Source of the DNA: Siphonodentalium dalli
Lineage: Eukaryota; Mollusca; Scaphopoda; Gadilida; Siphonodentaliidae
DNA: 64,000 nt
Assembly (NCBI GenBank): GCA_032622095.1
Contig: CP136064.1
Coordinates: 216,640,205-216,704,204, forward strand
Direction of reading: 5' to 3'
A model generated the notes under the pieces. The model did not search any database and was not told where the DNA came from. It saw nothing but the letters and a program-made list of their open reading frames with translations. Below, in pieces: positions 43,301-55,300 of this stretch. Position 1 is the stretch's first letter; each line of letters opens with the position of its first letter. The position numbers were made by a program, and so were the translations under genes.

Positions 43301-46300
43301 TCAACAGCCATGACAAATTTCATGATTATCAGACTAAAGGTACGACCTGTAGCCCGTGCTAAAGGATTTAGTCATACAAAGAGTAAATCCAAGATGGCTG
43401 CTGGCGGCCATGTTTTTTGCCCGAATAACCCAAAAATGACTCGTTCCCATCTACATGTCATTCTTAACATCCATGACAAATTTTATGATGATCAGACTAA
43501 AGGTACGACCTGTAGCCCGTGCTAAAGGATTTAGTTATACAAAGAGTAAAATCCAAGATGGCTGCTGGCGGCCATGTTTTTTGGCCGAATGACCCCAAAA
43601 TGAGTCGTTCCCATCTACATGTCATCGTTAACATCCATGACAAATTATATGATCAGACTAAAATTACAACCTGTAGCCCGTGCTAAAGGATTAAATTTTG
43701 AAATCAAAGATGGCTGCTGGTGGCCATGTTTTATGGCAGAATGACCCCAAAATGACTCGTTCCCACCTACATGCCAATGTTAACATCCCTGACAAATTTT
43801 ATGATGATCACACTAAAGGTACGACCTGTAGCCCGTGCTAAAGGATTTAGTCATACAAAGAGTAAAATACAAGATGGCTGCCGGCGGCCATGTTTTTCTG
43901 CCGAATGACCCCAAAATGACTTGTTCCCATCTACATGTCATTATTAACATTCATGACAAATTTTATGATGATCAGACTAAAGGTACGACCTGTAGCCCGT
44001 GCTAAAGGATTTAGTCATACAAAGAGTAAATTCCAAGATGGCTGCTGGCGGCCAATTTTTTGGCCGAATGACCCCAAAATGACTCGTTCCCATCTACATG
44101 TCATTGTTAACATCCATGACAAATTTCATGATGATCAGACTAAAGGTACGACCTGTAGCCCGTGGTAAAGGATTTAGTCATACAAAGAGTAAAATCCAAG
44201 ATGGCTGCTGGCGGCCATGTCTTTTGCCCGATGACCCAAAAATGACTCGTTCCCATCTACATGTCCTTGTTAACATCCATGACACATTTTATGATGATCT
44301 GACCAAAGGTACGACCTGTAGCCCGTGTCAAAGGATTTGGTCATGCAAAGAGTAAAATCTAAGATGGCTGCCGGCGGCCATATTTTTTGGCCGAATGACC
44401 CCAAAATTACTCGTTCCCATCTACATGTCAATATTAACATCCATGACAAATTTCATGACAATTAGATGAACAGTACGGCCTGTAGCCCGTGCTAATGGAT
44501 TGAATTTTGAAATCAAAGATGGCCGCTGGTGGCCATGTTTTTTTTCCGAATGACCCCAAAATGACTCGTTCCTATCTACATGTCAATGTCAACATCCATG
44601 ACAAATTTCATAATAATCGGACCAAAGGTACGAACTGTAGCCCGTGCTAAAGGAAATTGTTGACGCATCACGCACACACACGCACACACGGACGACGGAT
44701 ACCAAGCCATGGCAATAGCTCAAACTTTACAAAGTAAAGTTGAGCTAAAAAACGAACTGCAATGAATGGTATTGGACGCGTATTCAATTAATTCAGGAGT
44801 TAAATTAACGTTGTGGAGCCACTACAATAATTTAGTTTTAGTTGTTGTTTCAAAGGAATTATTATGAATGTCGGAATAACTTTTCATTGTATTATAGTAT
44901 TAATAAATACACGAAATATTTAATGTATATAGTTTATATCAATCTTATAATTATATGGACACTAAACGCACTTTATTGATCCATGCTGTTGAATAAATTT
45001 TAGGGTAAATTTATTTCATATATGGTAAACGGACGCCTATACATGTGTTTCAAAGACTGGCATATATACCCGAAATAAATATGTATATTATAACACGCGG
45101 TTATGGCACAGGTCGATGCAGCCTGCTCAACTTTTAACATTTCTTGCCGACGTCAATTTTGTGAACCCAAGTATACAAACGACATTTGATTCAGAATGAA
45201 ATCACTCTTGCAGAGAAAGTGACAATAAGTAATCATTAACGCAATGAATCTTAGTGTAGTAACAGCGGTCACAAAGCAAGTCGCGCGTGATTCATATAAA
45301 TAGACAACTGGTGACGTAATAATTTCTCTTTTGATGTAGCTGTGTGTTGTTGGTCAGATATTGTTAAAACAAAATCAGTTGCCAAGATCATACTCCTGTT
45401 TATGAATTTTATGCTGAGGAAATTTCTGAATTTTTGAATGGCATTACGTTCGCGTGTGGTTACACATTTCAATAATTTACATTAGCCATAAAGACCAGTT
45501 CAAGTTGGTTGCATCATTGTCCCATTTTGAGGTTTAATCCATGGCAACTATTCCATGTGGTCAGTTTCCCCTCCAGATCCGTTCCTGATAATGTTTACAT
45601 AATACATGTATATGCATTATTAGTTTCAATATATGCATGTTTTCTAATTCGTAGAAGCGCAGTTATTCTTTGTATATTTCGATATGTTCAATATGGACTA
45701 ACAGCATACCCATCTCCAAGGCGCCCGTATCTTTAAAATCCGATGAAAATTGGTTAAACACGAACAATTTTTTAAATATTGGCAAGTTGAAGAACGGCCT
45801 CATCGCGTTTGAGTCAACAGCTGCGAGGTGTTGCCGTGTATGGCAAGCCAAACCGCTATTTAATATTAATTTTACTTAAGTAAAATAAAATGACATTTTA
45901 TTTTACTTAAGTAAAATAAAGTGTCATTTTATATTACTTAAGTGAAATAAAGCGCCATCTACATGGTTTTATTTTACTTAAGTAAAATAAAATGACACTT
46001 TATTTTACTTAAGTAAAATAAAATGACATTTTATTTTACTTAAGTAAAATTAAAACGCACACTAATTTTACTTAAGTGAAATAAAATTACCATTATGTTA
46101 CGCCCTTTTTTTATTTTACTTAAGTAAAAAAGAATTTTACTTAAGTGAAATAAAACACAGTTTTTATTTAACTTAAGTAAAATTCTTTTTTACTTAAGTA
46201 AAATAAATGAACATTTGGGTTTATTTCACTTAAGTGAAATAAACGCCATCTACCGGGCATCGATAGTTGTCATTTATTTTACTTAAGTAAAATAAAATGC

Positions 46301-49300
46301 AACCAGGTGTTAAGAGTTATTAATGATTTCCCCCCAGTCAGTTTAGAGACCAACGCCAAATCCCACCAAACCACATGTGGCCTTGTTATAAGGACAGCGA
46401 GTGTTTTATGATATTATAGATGACAGAATGAGATTAGCACCAACCTCATGCAATAAAATTGAGAACATTCCAAGTACACCCCCTGCCATTACCGCAATAA
46501 TCAGAGAAAACTGCTAAAATGTGTGATGCGTTTGTGTTTGATGCTTATTGTGCTGAGAATGAGATATAATCACTTATCATACTCTTTTAAATATCAGATT
46601 TATGGAGGCATGGACCTAGTACGAGTGTTAATTGCTTCAAATGTGCTTGCTGCAGCGAGCGAGACCATTGGTGAATTGATATAGCAACATAATGCAAACA
46701 TTATGCCGACATTCCAAGTTCGGAGTTGCGGTACAATAGTTAGTGACCACCAGCTGTGGCCGGCTGCAGCTTTCTGTCAAACTCGATAGTTTGGCTTTCT
46801 GTAGCTTTCTACTGCGCATGCCTAGCTGGCTACGACTGTAGTACATGTAATACACAACAGGATATAACTTTCTCACGAACATGAACAGCACTCCAGGCGC
46901 ACGTGCCAAGGGAGCAATTATTAGTTTGCAAGATGACTCCGGTGGGCGCTTTATTTCACTTAAGTGAAATAAACGCCATCTACCGGTCATCGATAGATGT
47001 CATTTATTTTACTTAAGTAAAATTAACGCATTATTTTACTTAAGTAGAATTCTTTTTTACTTAAGTAAAATAAAGGTCATTTTTTATTTTACTTAAGTAA
47101 AAAAGAATTCTACTTAAGTTAAAACATGGTTAATTTTACTTAAGTAAAATTCTTTTTTACTTAAGTAAAATAAAAAATGACCGTTATTTCACTTAAGTAA
47201 AATAAAGTGTAATTTTATTTTACTTAAGTAAAATTAATATTAAATAGCGGTTTGGCTTGCCATAGCCGTGTTGGTGAACGTATCAACTGATTTTATAATT
47301 TTCTTCTAGATCGTTCTTTTTCCAACACGTCGGGTTGACTTGAGCTCTTAATTCATAGTACGGCGATAGGTGGATTGATAAAAATTATTTCCGTTGATCA
47401 ATTGCATATAAACTTAAATAAGTGACATAACTGCTCTATACAAAGCATAATTAGACTCCAATAAGTTCATAATGTAATCTTCTAGTATATATACACAGAG
47501 TATATATACATCCACCGATATGCAGGGACAAATGCAGCGAAATGCAATGCAGCAGTGTTTGGTTAATTATCAGGCGGCATGCACGAGAAAAGAAACATTC
47601 AAAACACCAGTCAGTGAGATAGACAATGTTGTAAACTCTGTCCTTGATGTTGCTACGTCACTGGCCACGTGCGCGTTCGTGATTATTGTCGGGCGGCATT
47701 GTTTGATCTTTTCCAGCAACATTTGGTAATCGCATGCATTTGCTGTAGTGGGCAGTTCACAGTACAACATATTTTTTACATATTCTTATCTAATCACGAT
47801 TCGGATGAAACACATGTATGCAATTGGAATGGGGAAAATATCCCTCTATATAAGTCTATTTCAAGTTGGTTCGCGCAAGATAATTATGCGATCGCCAAAT
47901 TTCACCGACACAAAAATCTGATAATCTGATAATTCTTATAAATATTTTTTAAAGCATCTTGAACAGAGAATAAATAAAGACACTGTGTGGTGGTATGTTT
48001 AGTTCTTTATTCCGGATTTTATTATCGCATTGGAGTTGAATGGAGTTGTGTCGGCATATTTGGAATTGAATTTGAAAATTATCTGTCTCCTTGGCTTACC
48101 TGTGGTCGTGTTTTTTCTGTATAATTCCGCGGAAAAAATCGCTATCCAAATGTTCTAACTGATTTACGTACGAAAAAACTTGGAAGTATGTCTGAATATA
48201 GATCCGAGCATATTATCACCCAACCGCGCCCGCTGAAAGCGGCGACCTCAAGGAATTACGTGCATGGGGACGTCAACCATTGAAGACGTTAGTACTCTAA
48301 AATATATTTAGTTTCACGCGATGAATGAATGTAAGGTCAGTTTCTTAATATATTAACGCATATTATAGACCAACTTGAACAAAACAGATCGAAAATGTCA
48401 CACAGCCTTGAGTCTTCAAAAAAAACAGCGAAAATTATGCTTATCGGCAGATTATTCGATCGCGGTTGACACGAGGAATGACCGCGGTGTAAGGCCGTCG
48501 CGGAAAATACTACCACGGTGCACGCCGGTAACGGACTAGATTGCCGCGGTGTACTACCGTGTGACCGCGGTGTACTACCGCATGGCCGCGGTGTACTACC
48601 GCACGACCGCTGTGTATTACCGCATGACCGCGGTGTATTACCGCATGACCGCGGTGTACTACCGCATGGCCGCGGTGTACTACCGCATGGCCGCGGTGTA
48701 CTACCGCATGACCGCGGTGTAGTTGCGGTACGACCGCGGTCATGACCGGCCGATAACCTCGTTAAAGGGGTCGATTAATTAGAGCATAGCTGTACCTAGA
48801 TTGAGTGTTTTTGAGAGAATCAAGAGATATTAGATCTATCAAATATTGGACCTACCTGCAGATTGAGTGTGTTTGAGAAGCTGTTGTAGATAGTGAACCT
48901 ACCTGAAGTCTTATTGTTTTTGAGAAGCCATTATAGATCTCGCGGATATTGGAACTACCAGTAGATTGAGTGTTTTTGAGAAGCCATTGTAAATATCTTG
49001 AATATTGGACCTACCTGTAGATTGAGTGTTTTTGAGAAGCTGTTGTAGATCTCTCGAATGATGGACACGCAATTGTTCCCCATCAGAGATATGTTCACTC
49101 TAACTTGTTTTGCTTCGTTGATCTTTTGGGCAGCAGCAGTTTGTTTCTTGTGGTCTGTTTTCTTACCAAATTCAAATGTCTTCAGAGTCGGCTGTTTGGC
49201 CTGAGATAAAAAGCAGCGTAAAGGCTTCACACATTTTGCCACAATTTTTTTACTATACTGATAATAAAAATTTGACAGTGCCGTTTAAGTAGCAAGACTT

Positions 49301-52300
49301 GGAAACATCAAACCAAAATGTCAAAAAAGGGTTATTAGCATATAACTCATACACAAATCATTGGACCGAACCCATATCTGACATTCACCTGTATTATTGA
49401 CTGAGAAAAACATACACCAACTTTACTTCTGATTATATAACCCAAAATGGAGATATTTGTCAGTTACTAACATGTTAACAGATGGACAGACGAATAGACA
49501 CCCAGATGGACAACATGATAACATATGTTTTTTTCAAACAGGCATACGAAAATGATAACTGTCTCTAAGGTGGACCCCTATAACACAATCTCCAAAGGAA
49601 TATTCTCCTTAAATTTAAAAGGTACCCAAGGAACTCATGTTGGTAAATATGTAAAAAAAATAATTCTAAAAGTCTGTAAAAACATCACCACTAAGAAGAA
49701 CATGGAGAAATAGATAAACTTTGTTTATATATTATGTTTAACTTTGTAAAATATATTTGGTTCGAGTCGAGGAACCCACCCATCAAAGCTCAGAGTGATC
49801 AGATATAAATTTTTGAACTTTGTTATTTCTCGAGGTGTGAAATCGGACAATATTGCGGATGAAGATGGATAACTCTAAAATCAAGTAGTAATACGGCCAA
49901 ATTTCATGATACTCAAGTGATAAAGGGGCCATATTTCGTTGAACAGAATGTTGATAAATAACACGTTTTAGAAAATTTGATACCATACTAGACAGTGGTT
50001 AGAGTTATTTTGTTCCAATTAATCGATTCTGATAAATAAAGCGTATTTTGAAGAAATGTTGTTGTTGTAACTTGGTGATATGGGGACCGTCTGATCGGAT
50101 TGAGTACCTTTAATTTGTTGGTAATGTTCAGATAATAAGTACCAATGGCCTATGCTGAACTCTGAATGTCAATGAGTATTTCATAAAGAAAGGGTTAATG
50201 CGATATATTGTTATTACTGACATCAAAGTCTTCACCTTCGGCATCCAGCATCTTACACAGATCATTCACAAAGGCCATGAGGTCCTCAATCAGGAGATTC
50301 ATCTGCAATCAAACATCATTACTTTGTGTTACAATAACCCATTCTATATGTAATCAAACATCATTACTTTGTGTTACAATAACCTGTTCTATATGCAATC
50401 AAATATCATTGCTTTGTGTTACAATAACCCGTTCTATTTTGGCATTTAAAAATCATTACTTTGTGTTACAATAACCCATTCTATATGGGCAATCAAATAT
50501 CATTACTTTGTGTTACAATAACCCATTCTATATGGGCAATCAAACATCATTACTTTGTGTTACAATAACCCGTTCTATATGGGCAATCAAACATCATTGC
50601 TTTGTGTTACAATAACCTGTTCAATATGCAATCGTCAATAATCGACTATAATCGATTAATCATACCTAATAACTTCAGTGGAAGTATTCCGTAATATGTC
50701 CTATTGGCTGGGTGCTGGTTAACTGCACTGTCATTGGTTGTTTGAGGCATCGGCTGATGTAATTTTTACGTTAATAAAGTGCATCATAAACCACTGTTAA
50801 TGACCAATGAACACAACATATTCAATACCAGCACAGTTCTCGGCGATGTTATGGTTATAATATTTGTAAGTTCATTTGAACAAATGTAGCGATTAATTTC
50901 AGTGTTACGAATAGTTAAACATACAAACAATATAAAAGTAGGAATGCACAACAGATGGCTGGCGGTTCCCAAAAAAGGGAAACTATAAGTTTCATCAAAC
51001 ATCCAATGTGTGGATAACAATCACAAACGTGTGTCCCCACCCACAAATTACAGGACTTAGAACAAGTTAAGTATTTGATAATATCGAGTTTCATTCAGCA
51101 TTCGCCGCATGATACACGATAGCCTGTACTAGTAACATCTAAGTATACTGATTAAATGTTCCCTGGATTCCAGAGAATGTCAATCAACTCCCCATTGGTC
51201 CAATCAGAATCAAGGGCGAGTGCATTCAGTTAATTGAACATGGTGACAATCGGCACATTTCAAAGACATAGTGCCACCTGTCAAGTATAAATATACAATG
51301 ACGTCGCCATAAGTTCAAAGCTGCAGTGCCACCAATTTGTAGAATATACAACGACCCGAAGAGTATCCATGTCGAATCATCAAATGAACTGCCGACTGTT
51401 TGCAACATAAGTTAGCAGTACTCATGTTGTCGGAATCTCTTTGATACGCGATCAAAGGTTCTTAACCATTCGGTTGTAGATTAATCTGTGTAAAACAAAC
51501 ACTGCATTCAATAATACCCGGCATTTTATGACATCCGAAATAAATAACGCAGATTAATCGACTATAGAAATGATAATCAATTATCGGCTTTATCAACGGT
51601 TCATCGATTATACCATTGATTGTGGCACCCATAATTCCTAAATCATTAATTTTGGAAATTTACAGGAGTTAAGATACCAGAAAAGTGTGGGAATTTAAAT
51701 AATATTATTTTATCGTTATATTGTGAAAATTTAATTACTTACAAATTAAAAACAAATAGAAGGAAATTGTGACCAATCATAGAACATAGTGATGATAGTC
51801 TTTTGATAAATTTTGCATAACCTCCCTCCCCCCCCCCCCCCCCCCCCCCCAGGCCTGAAAATTTGAGGCGAATAACCATTCAGCTGGATGTTACCTAAAA
51901 TTGCCTCATCTCGCGATCATTGATTCTCACCTTAATTATTGCTCAATCAAGTCCCAAAATTAGAAATATTCAAAACTAGAGGTGTGACTGTCCCAATGGG
52001 ACTACGGATACCCCCCTGTTTTTAAACATTTAGTTAAAATAATAAAATAACAGTTCCCATTGCAGGTGTACAACCATAACCCTAATCTTAAAACCTATTG
52101 ACCGAAAAATGTAGGAATAAAAGCTTGGACAAAATTATGTATGTTGCGAAAAAAATTCTAAGTCGAAAAAGGGGAATAACTCCGCACAAAAAATGTTGGA
52201 CAGTCGTCATAATCGCAGGTGCACAGGTTCCCATGGTACTAAATATCAGTGCCAAGATTAAAAAATATTGACCGAAAAATGTAGGAATAAAGCTCGGACA

Positions 52301-55300
52301 AAATTATGCATGTTGCAAAATATTTCTAAGTCGAAAAAGGGGGATAACTCCACCAAAAAATGTCGGACAGATGTCATAATCGCAGGTGCACAAGTTCCCA
52401 TGGTACTAAATATCTGTGCCACGTTTTTAAAAAATTGACCGAAAAATGTAGGAATAAAAGCTCGGACAAAAGTATACATGTTGCGAAAAATTTCTAAGTA
52501 AAAAAAGGGGGGATAACTCCACCAAAAAAAGTCCGACAGACGTCATAATCGCAGGTGCACAGGTTCCCATGGTGGTTGATGAAATTGCTCAAAAAACGAC
52601 TGAGAAAAACTCCGGACAAATTTGTGTCCATGGACGGACGACGGACGGACGGACGACGGACGGACGAGCTGACTCCAGTATACCCCCCCTAACTTCGTTG
52701 CGGGGGGGGGGGGGGGGGGGGGGGGGGTATAATTATGAGTTCCATGGGTTGCCCATTAGTAGTTAATAATGCCAGTTGTAGTGATTATAATAGTAGTAGT
52801 GATTGTGTAACTCTTGTGGTAACCAATGGGTTACCTAAGTGAAAACGAAAAACTTGTTATGCATAATTTTAAATCTGCAGGCCTGATTAGCAATGTACAG
52901 TAATGCTCTAATTAATCGACTTCTTAACCACAGCAGAATTATGGGTAACTTTTCAGGATTTAGTCGGAAATATGGCTTGTTGCCATTCATCGGAAAGCTT
53001 TCGCCGAGAGCTTTACGATGAATGGCAACAAGCCATATTTCCGACTAAATCCAGAAAAGTTACCCATAATTCTGCTGTGGTTAAGAAGTCGATTAATTAG
53101 AGCATTACGGTAGGTTCGTGGCCCTGCGGACACTAACCTTGCCTTGTAGGTCACCAATCTTAAAGAGAGTGGCCTCCCTTTCATTCATCGGCTTTTGTAA
53201 ATCTGGCATTTCTGGATTTATAGAAGGCATCCTCTTTCTAATCTTAGCTTGTTCTCTCAACTCTTGGTCTCTCTTTTCTCGTTCTTGTCTCTGAAACAGG
53301 ATTCACAATTATAACCTACTAGCTGGGAACCCGGCATTGCTCAGGTAAAAAAGACTGGAATTAAATTGAAGTGTTTTGACATACATTTACACAATTTCAA
53401 AGAACTTCTCATTGGTGGTATTCCCTTCTGCTGCATGGATGAGTAGGTTTTGTGATGATCCAACCCTCAAGCACCCAACTGGCCATGGGAGAAACACAAC
53501 AATATTAAATTAAGTCCAGCGATCCTCTGAGGTATTGCCCCTGAGCCTTACTTATAGTCATTGCAAAGCTGAGTATAACTGGAAATTGAAGAGGGGGTGT
53601 GTGATGTTGATTTCAGTCTCTGTGTAGACTAACGATAAAGAGCATTCACTGTTGATCTATTCCTGATATGGTATGAATAAAGAGCGTTCTACTCGCTTAT
53701 GTGACATCTGAGGTAAATGGGACCTATCCAATAATGCTCACCGAGTCAAATTACCCATATATACACATTTTCAGCTATGATGGTCCAGCCGTTTGGTCAT
53801 CTATAAGCGGACAAACGAACAAACAGAATTGAGTTTTATCAGTATCAAGCCTTGAAATAGGGTGTCTGTCATTTGCAGAATGAGGTCCCCAGAGGGTGAA
53901 TTTAGTGATGCTACCCCGCATAGCGGGCTAGCATCACCAAATTCACCCTCTGGGAACCTCATTCTGCTGAGGTGTAAGCAGAATGAGGTCCCCAGAGGGC
54001 TAGCATCACTAAATTCACCCTCTGGGGACCTCATTCTGCAAATGACAGACACCCTATTTCAAGGCTAGATTAGTATAGACGGTTGTTTGTTGAACTTATT
54101 ATCTGAGCATTTGCTGAGGGAACTACTCATCAATGAGTATTCCATTTAGTCGGTTAATCATGTTTATCCTTCTAAGATACGGGAATGTAAATAAATAAAG
54201 CTGAAATTCTAAATCTAACCCAGACATATGTTAACCCTTTACCCAACAAAACGGCCAAAATCGCCCAAATAAAGCTTCAACAGCCTAAAATATCTTCGGT
54301 CTGTCTCACTAACACCATACAAATATGGATATCATTGGAACCGGTTCATTGACCACATTGTGGTGGTTACAGTTATGCCCCATGCCAATGCATTCTCTTA
54401 TATATGCGAGTCGACCATAGGTCGCCTCGCATATATAAGAGAATGCATTGGCCTAAAAAAATTCTTTTTTAAACATTTTTTACCATTTTAACAATTTTAT
54501 AATTTTTTCTTACATTTTTTAACATTTTTATAATATTTTTCTACATTCTTTGACAATTTTATCATTTTTAATATGTGTTAAGCCAATGCATTCTCTTATA
54601 TATGCGAGGCGACCTATGGTCGACTCGCATATATAAGAGAATGCATTGGCACAGGGCCGTTCTGTTGGGTAAAGGGTTAAGGGGTGGGGTGCTATATGAA
54701 AAGCTGGATGCCTGCGCCAATTTTAGTGTTGCGAGGGAAAAGTTAAATTTCTATGGCTCAGAAGACGATTTTAGACTACAAGAAGTGTTGTATCTAGTGA
54801 AATATATGCATACAGATATCTAATCAGACACATGTTGTTAGATAATTAAAAGACCTTTAATTAAATTAGTATGCTTATACAACAGTTTGTAACTACTATA
54901 CATGTATGCACATGCATTCGGTTTACAGAGATAAAAAATACATATGTTCACTCAATTATGAACTAACAAAGTTGTCCGATGTTCGGAATCGAGAGGTTCC
55001 GGTTTACAAAGGTAATTTTTAATAAGAATGCACTTGGGTGAATTGGGGACCGGACAATTTATTTGTTTATATGAGGGATTTGGATTATATAGGGTCTAGT
55101 TTGGAAAGGTTTTACTGTATTATATCAAAACTGTTTTGTATAACAAAATAGTAGTTTTGTAGACTATTAATAATTGGTACAATACAGGCTACAATATTAA
55201 TTTTGTGTGGCCTATCTAACCTACAATATGAAGAGAAATTTACCCATTCTGATATTTTTCCTCTTTCCATTCTTTGTTTTTTCTCAGTATCAGTGCCCTC

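Larger units (their letters stand above)
42553..47330 (+). repeat. Segmental duplication, copy B, with two nested insertions
   Basis: Matches copy A outside the insertions at 42614-44741 (repeat array) and 45841-47262 (foldback element). Copy A supplies the empty-site sequence for both. Confidence 0.83.
35608..48792. mobile_element. Candidate 13.2-kb DNA transposon with CCGCGGT subterminal arrays
   Basis: The left terminus CAGCTATGCTCTAATTAATC-GACCC and the reverse complement of the right terminus are identical for 25 bases; AACGAGGTT follows on both sides after a small difference. TA flanks both ends (35606-35607, 48793-48794). Removing 35608 to 48794 joins ...GATCTACCTA to CCTAGATTGAGTG, restoring the local tandem unit that reads CCTACCTGTAGATTGAG elsewhere. 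The interior is mostly unlike the rest of the window and holds one MITE-1, an internal tandem duplication, a hairpin, a foldback element and a 2.1-kb array. No frame above ~120 codons and no transposase motif was seen, so it is either non-autonomous or carries interrupted genes that I cannot recognise. Confidence 0.78.

Noticed and set aside
43310-44355. Repeated frames with VRPVARAKGFSHTKSK
   Set aside because: They come from the ~210-bp units of the repeat array, not a gene; frames start and stop at unit variants.
46637-46990. 117-codon minus-strand frame in the foldback element
   Set aside because: It runs from the repeat arm into the unique centre, with no recognisable domain or codon pattern.
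54575-54823. 82-codon plus-strand frame
   Set aside because: Its first third lies in the palindromic element at 54231-54680 and the rest shows no domain or splice context.
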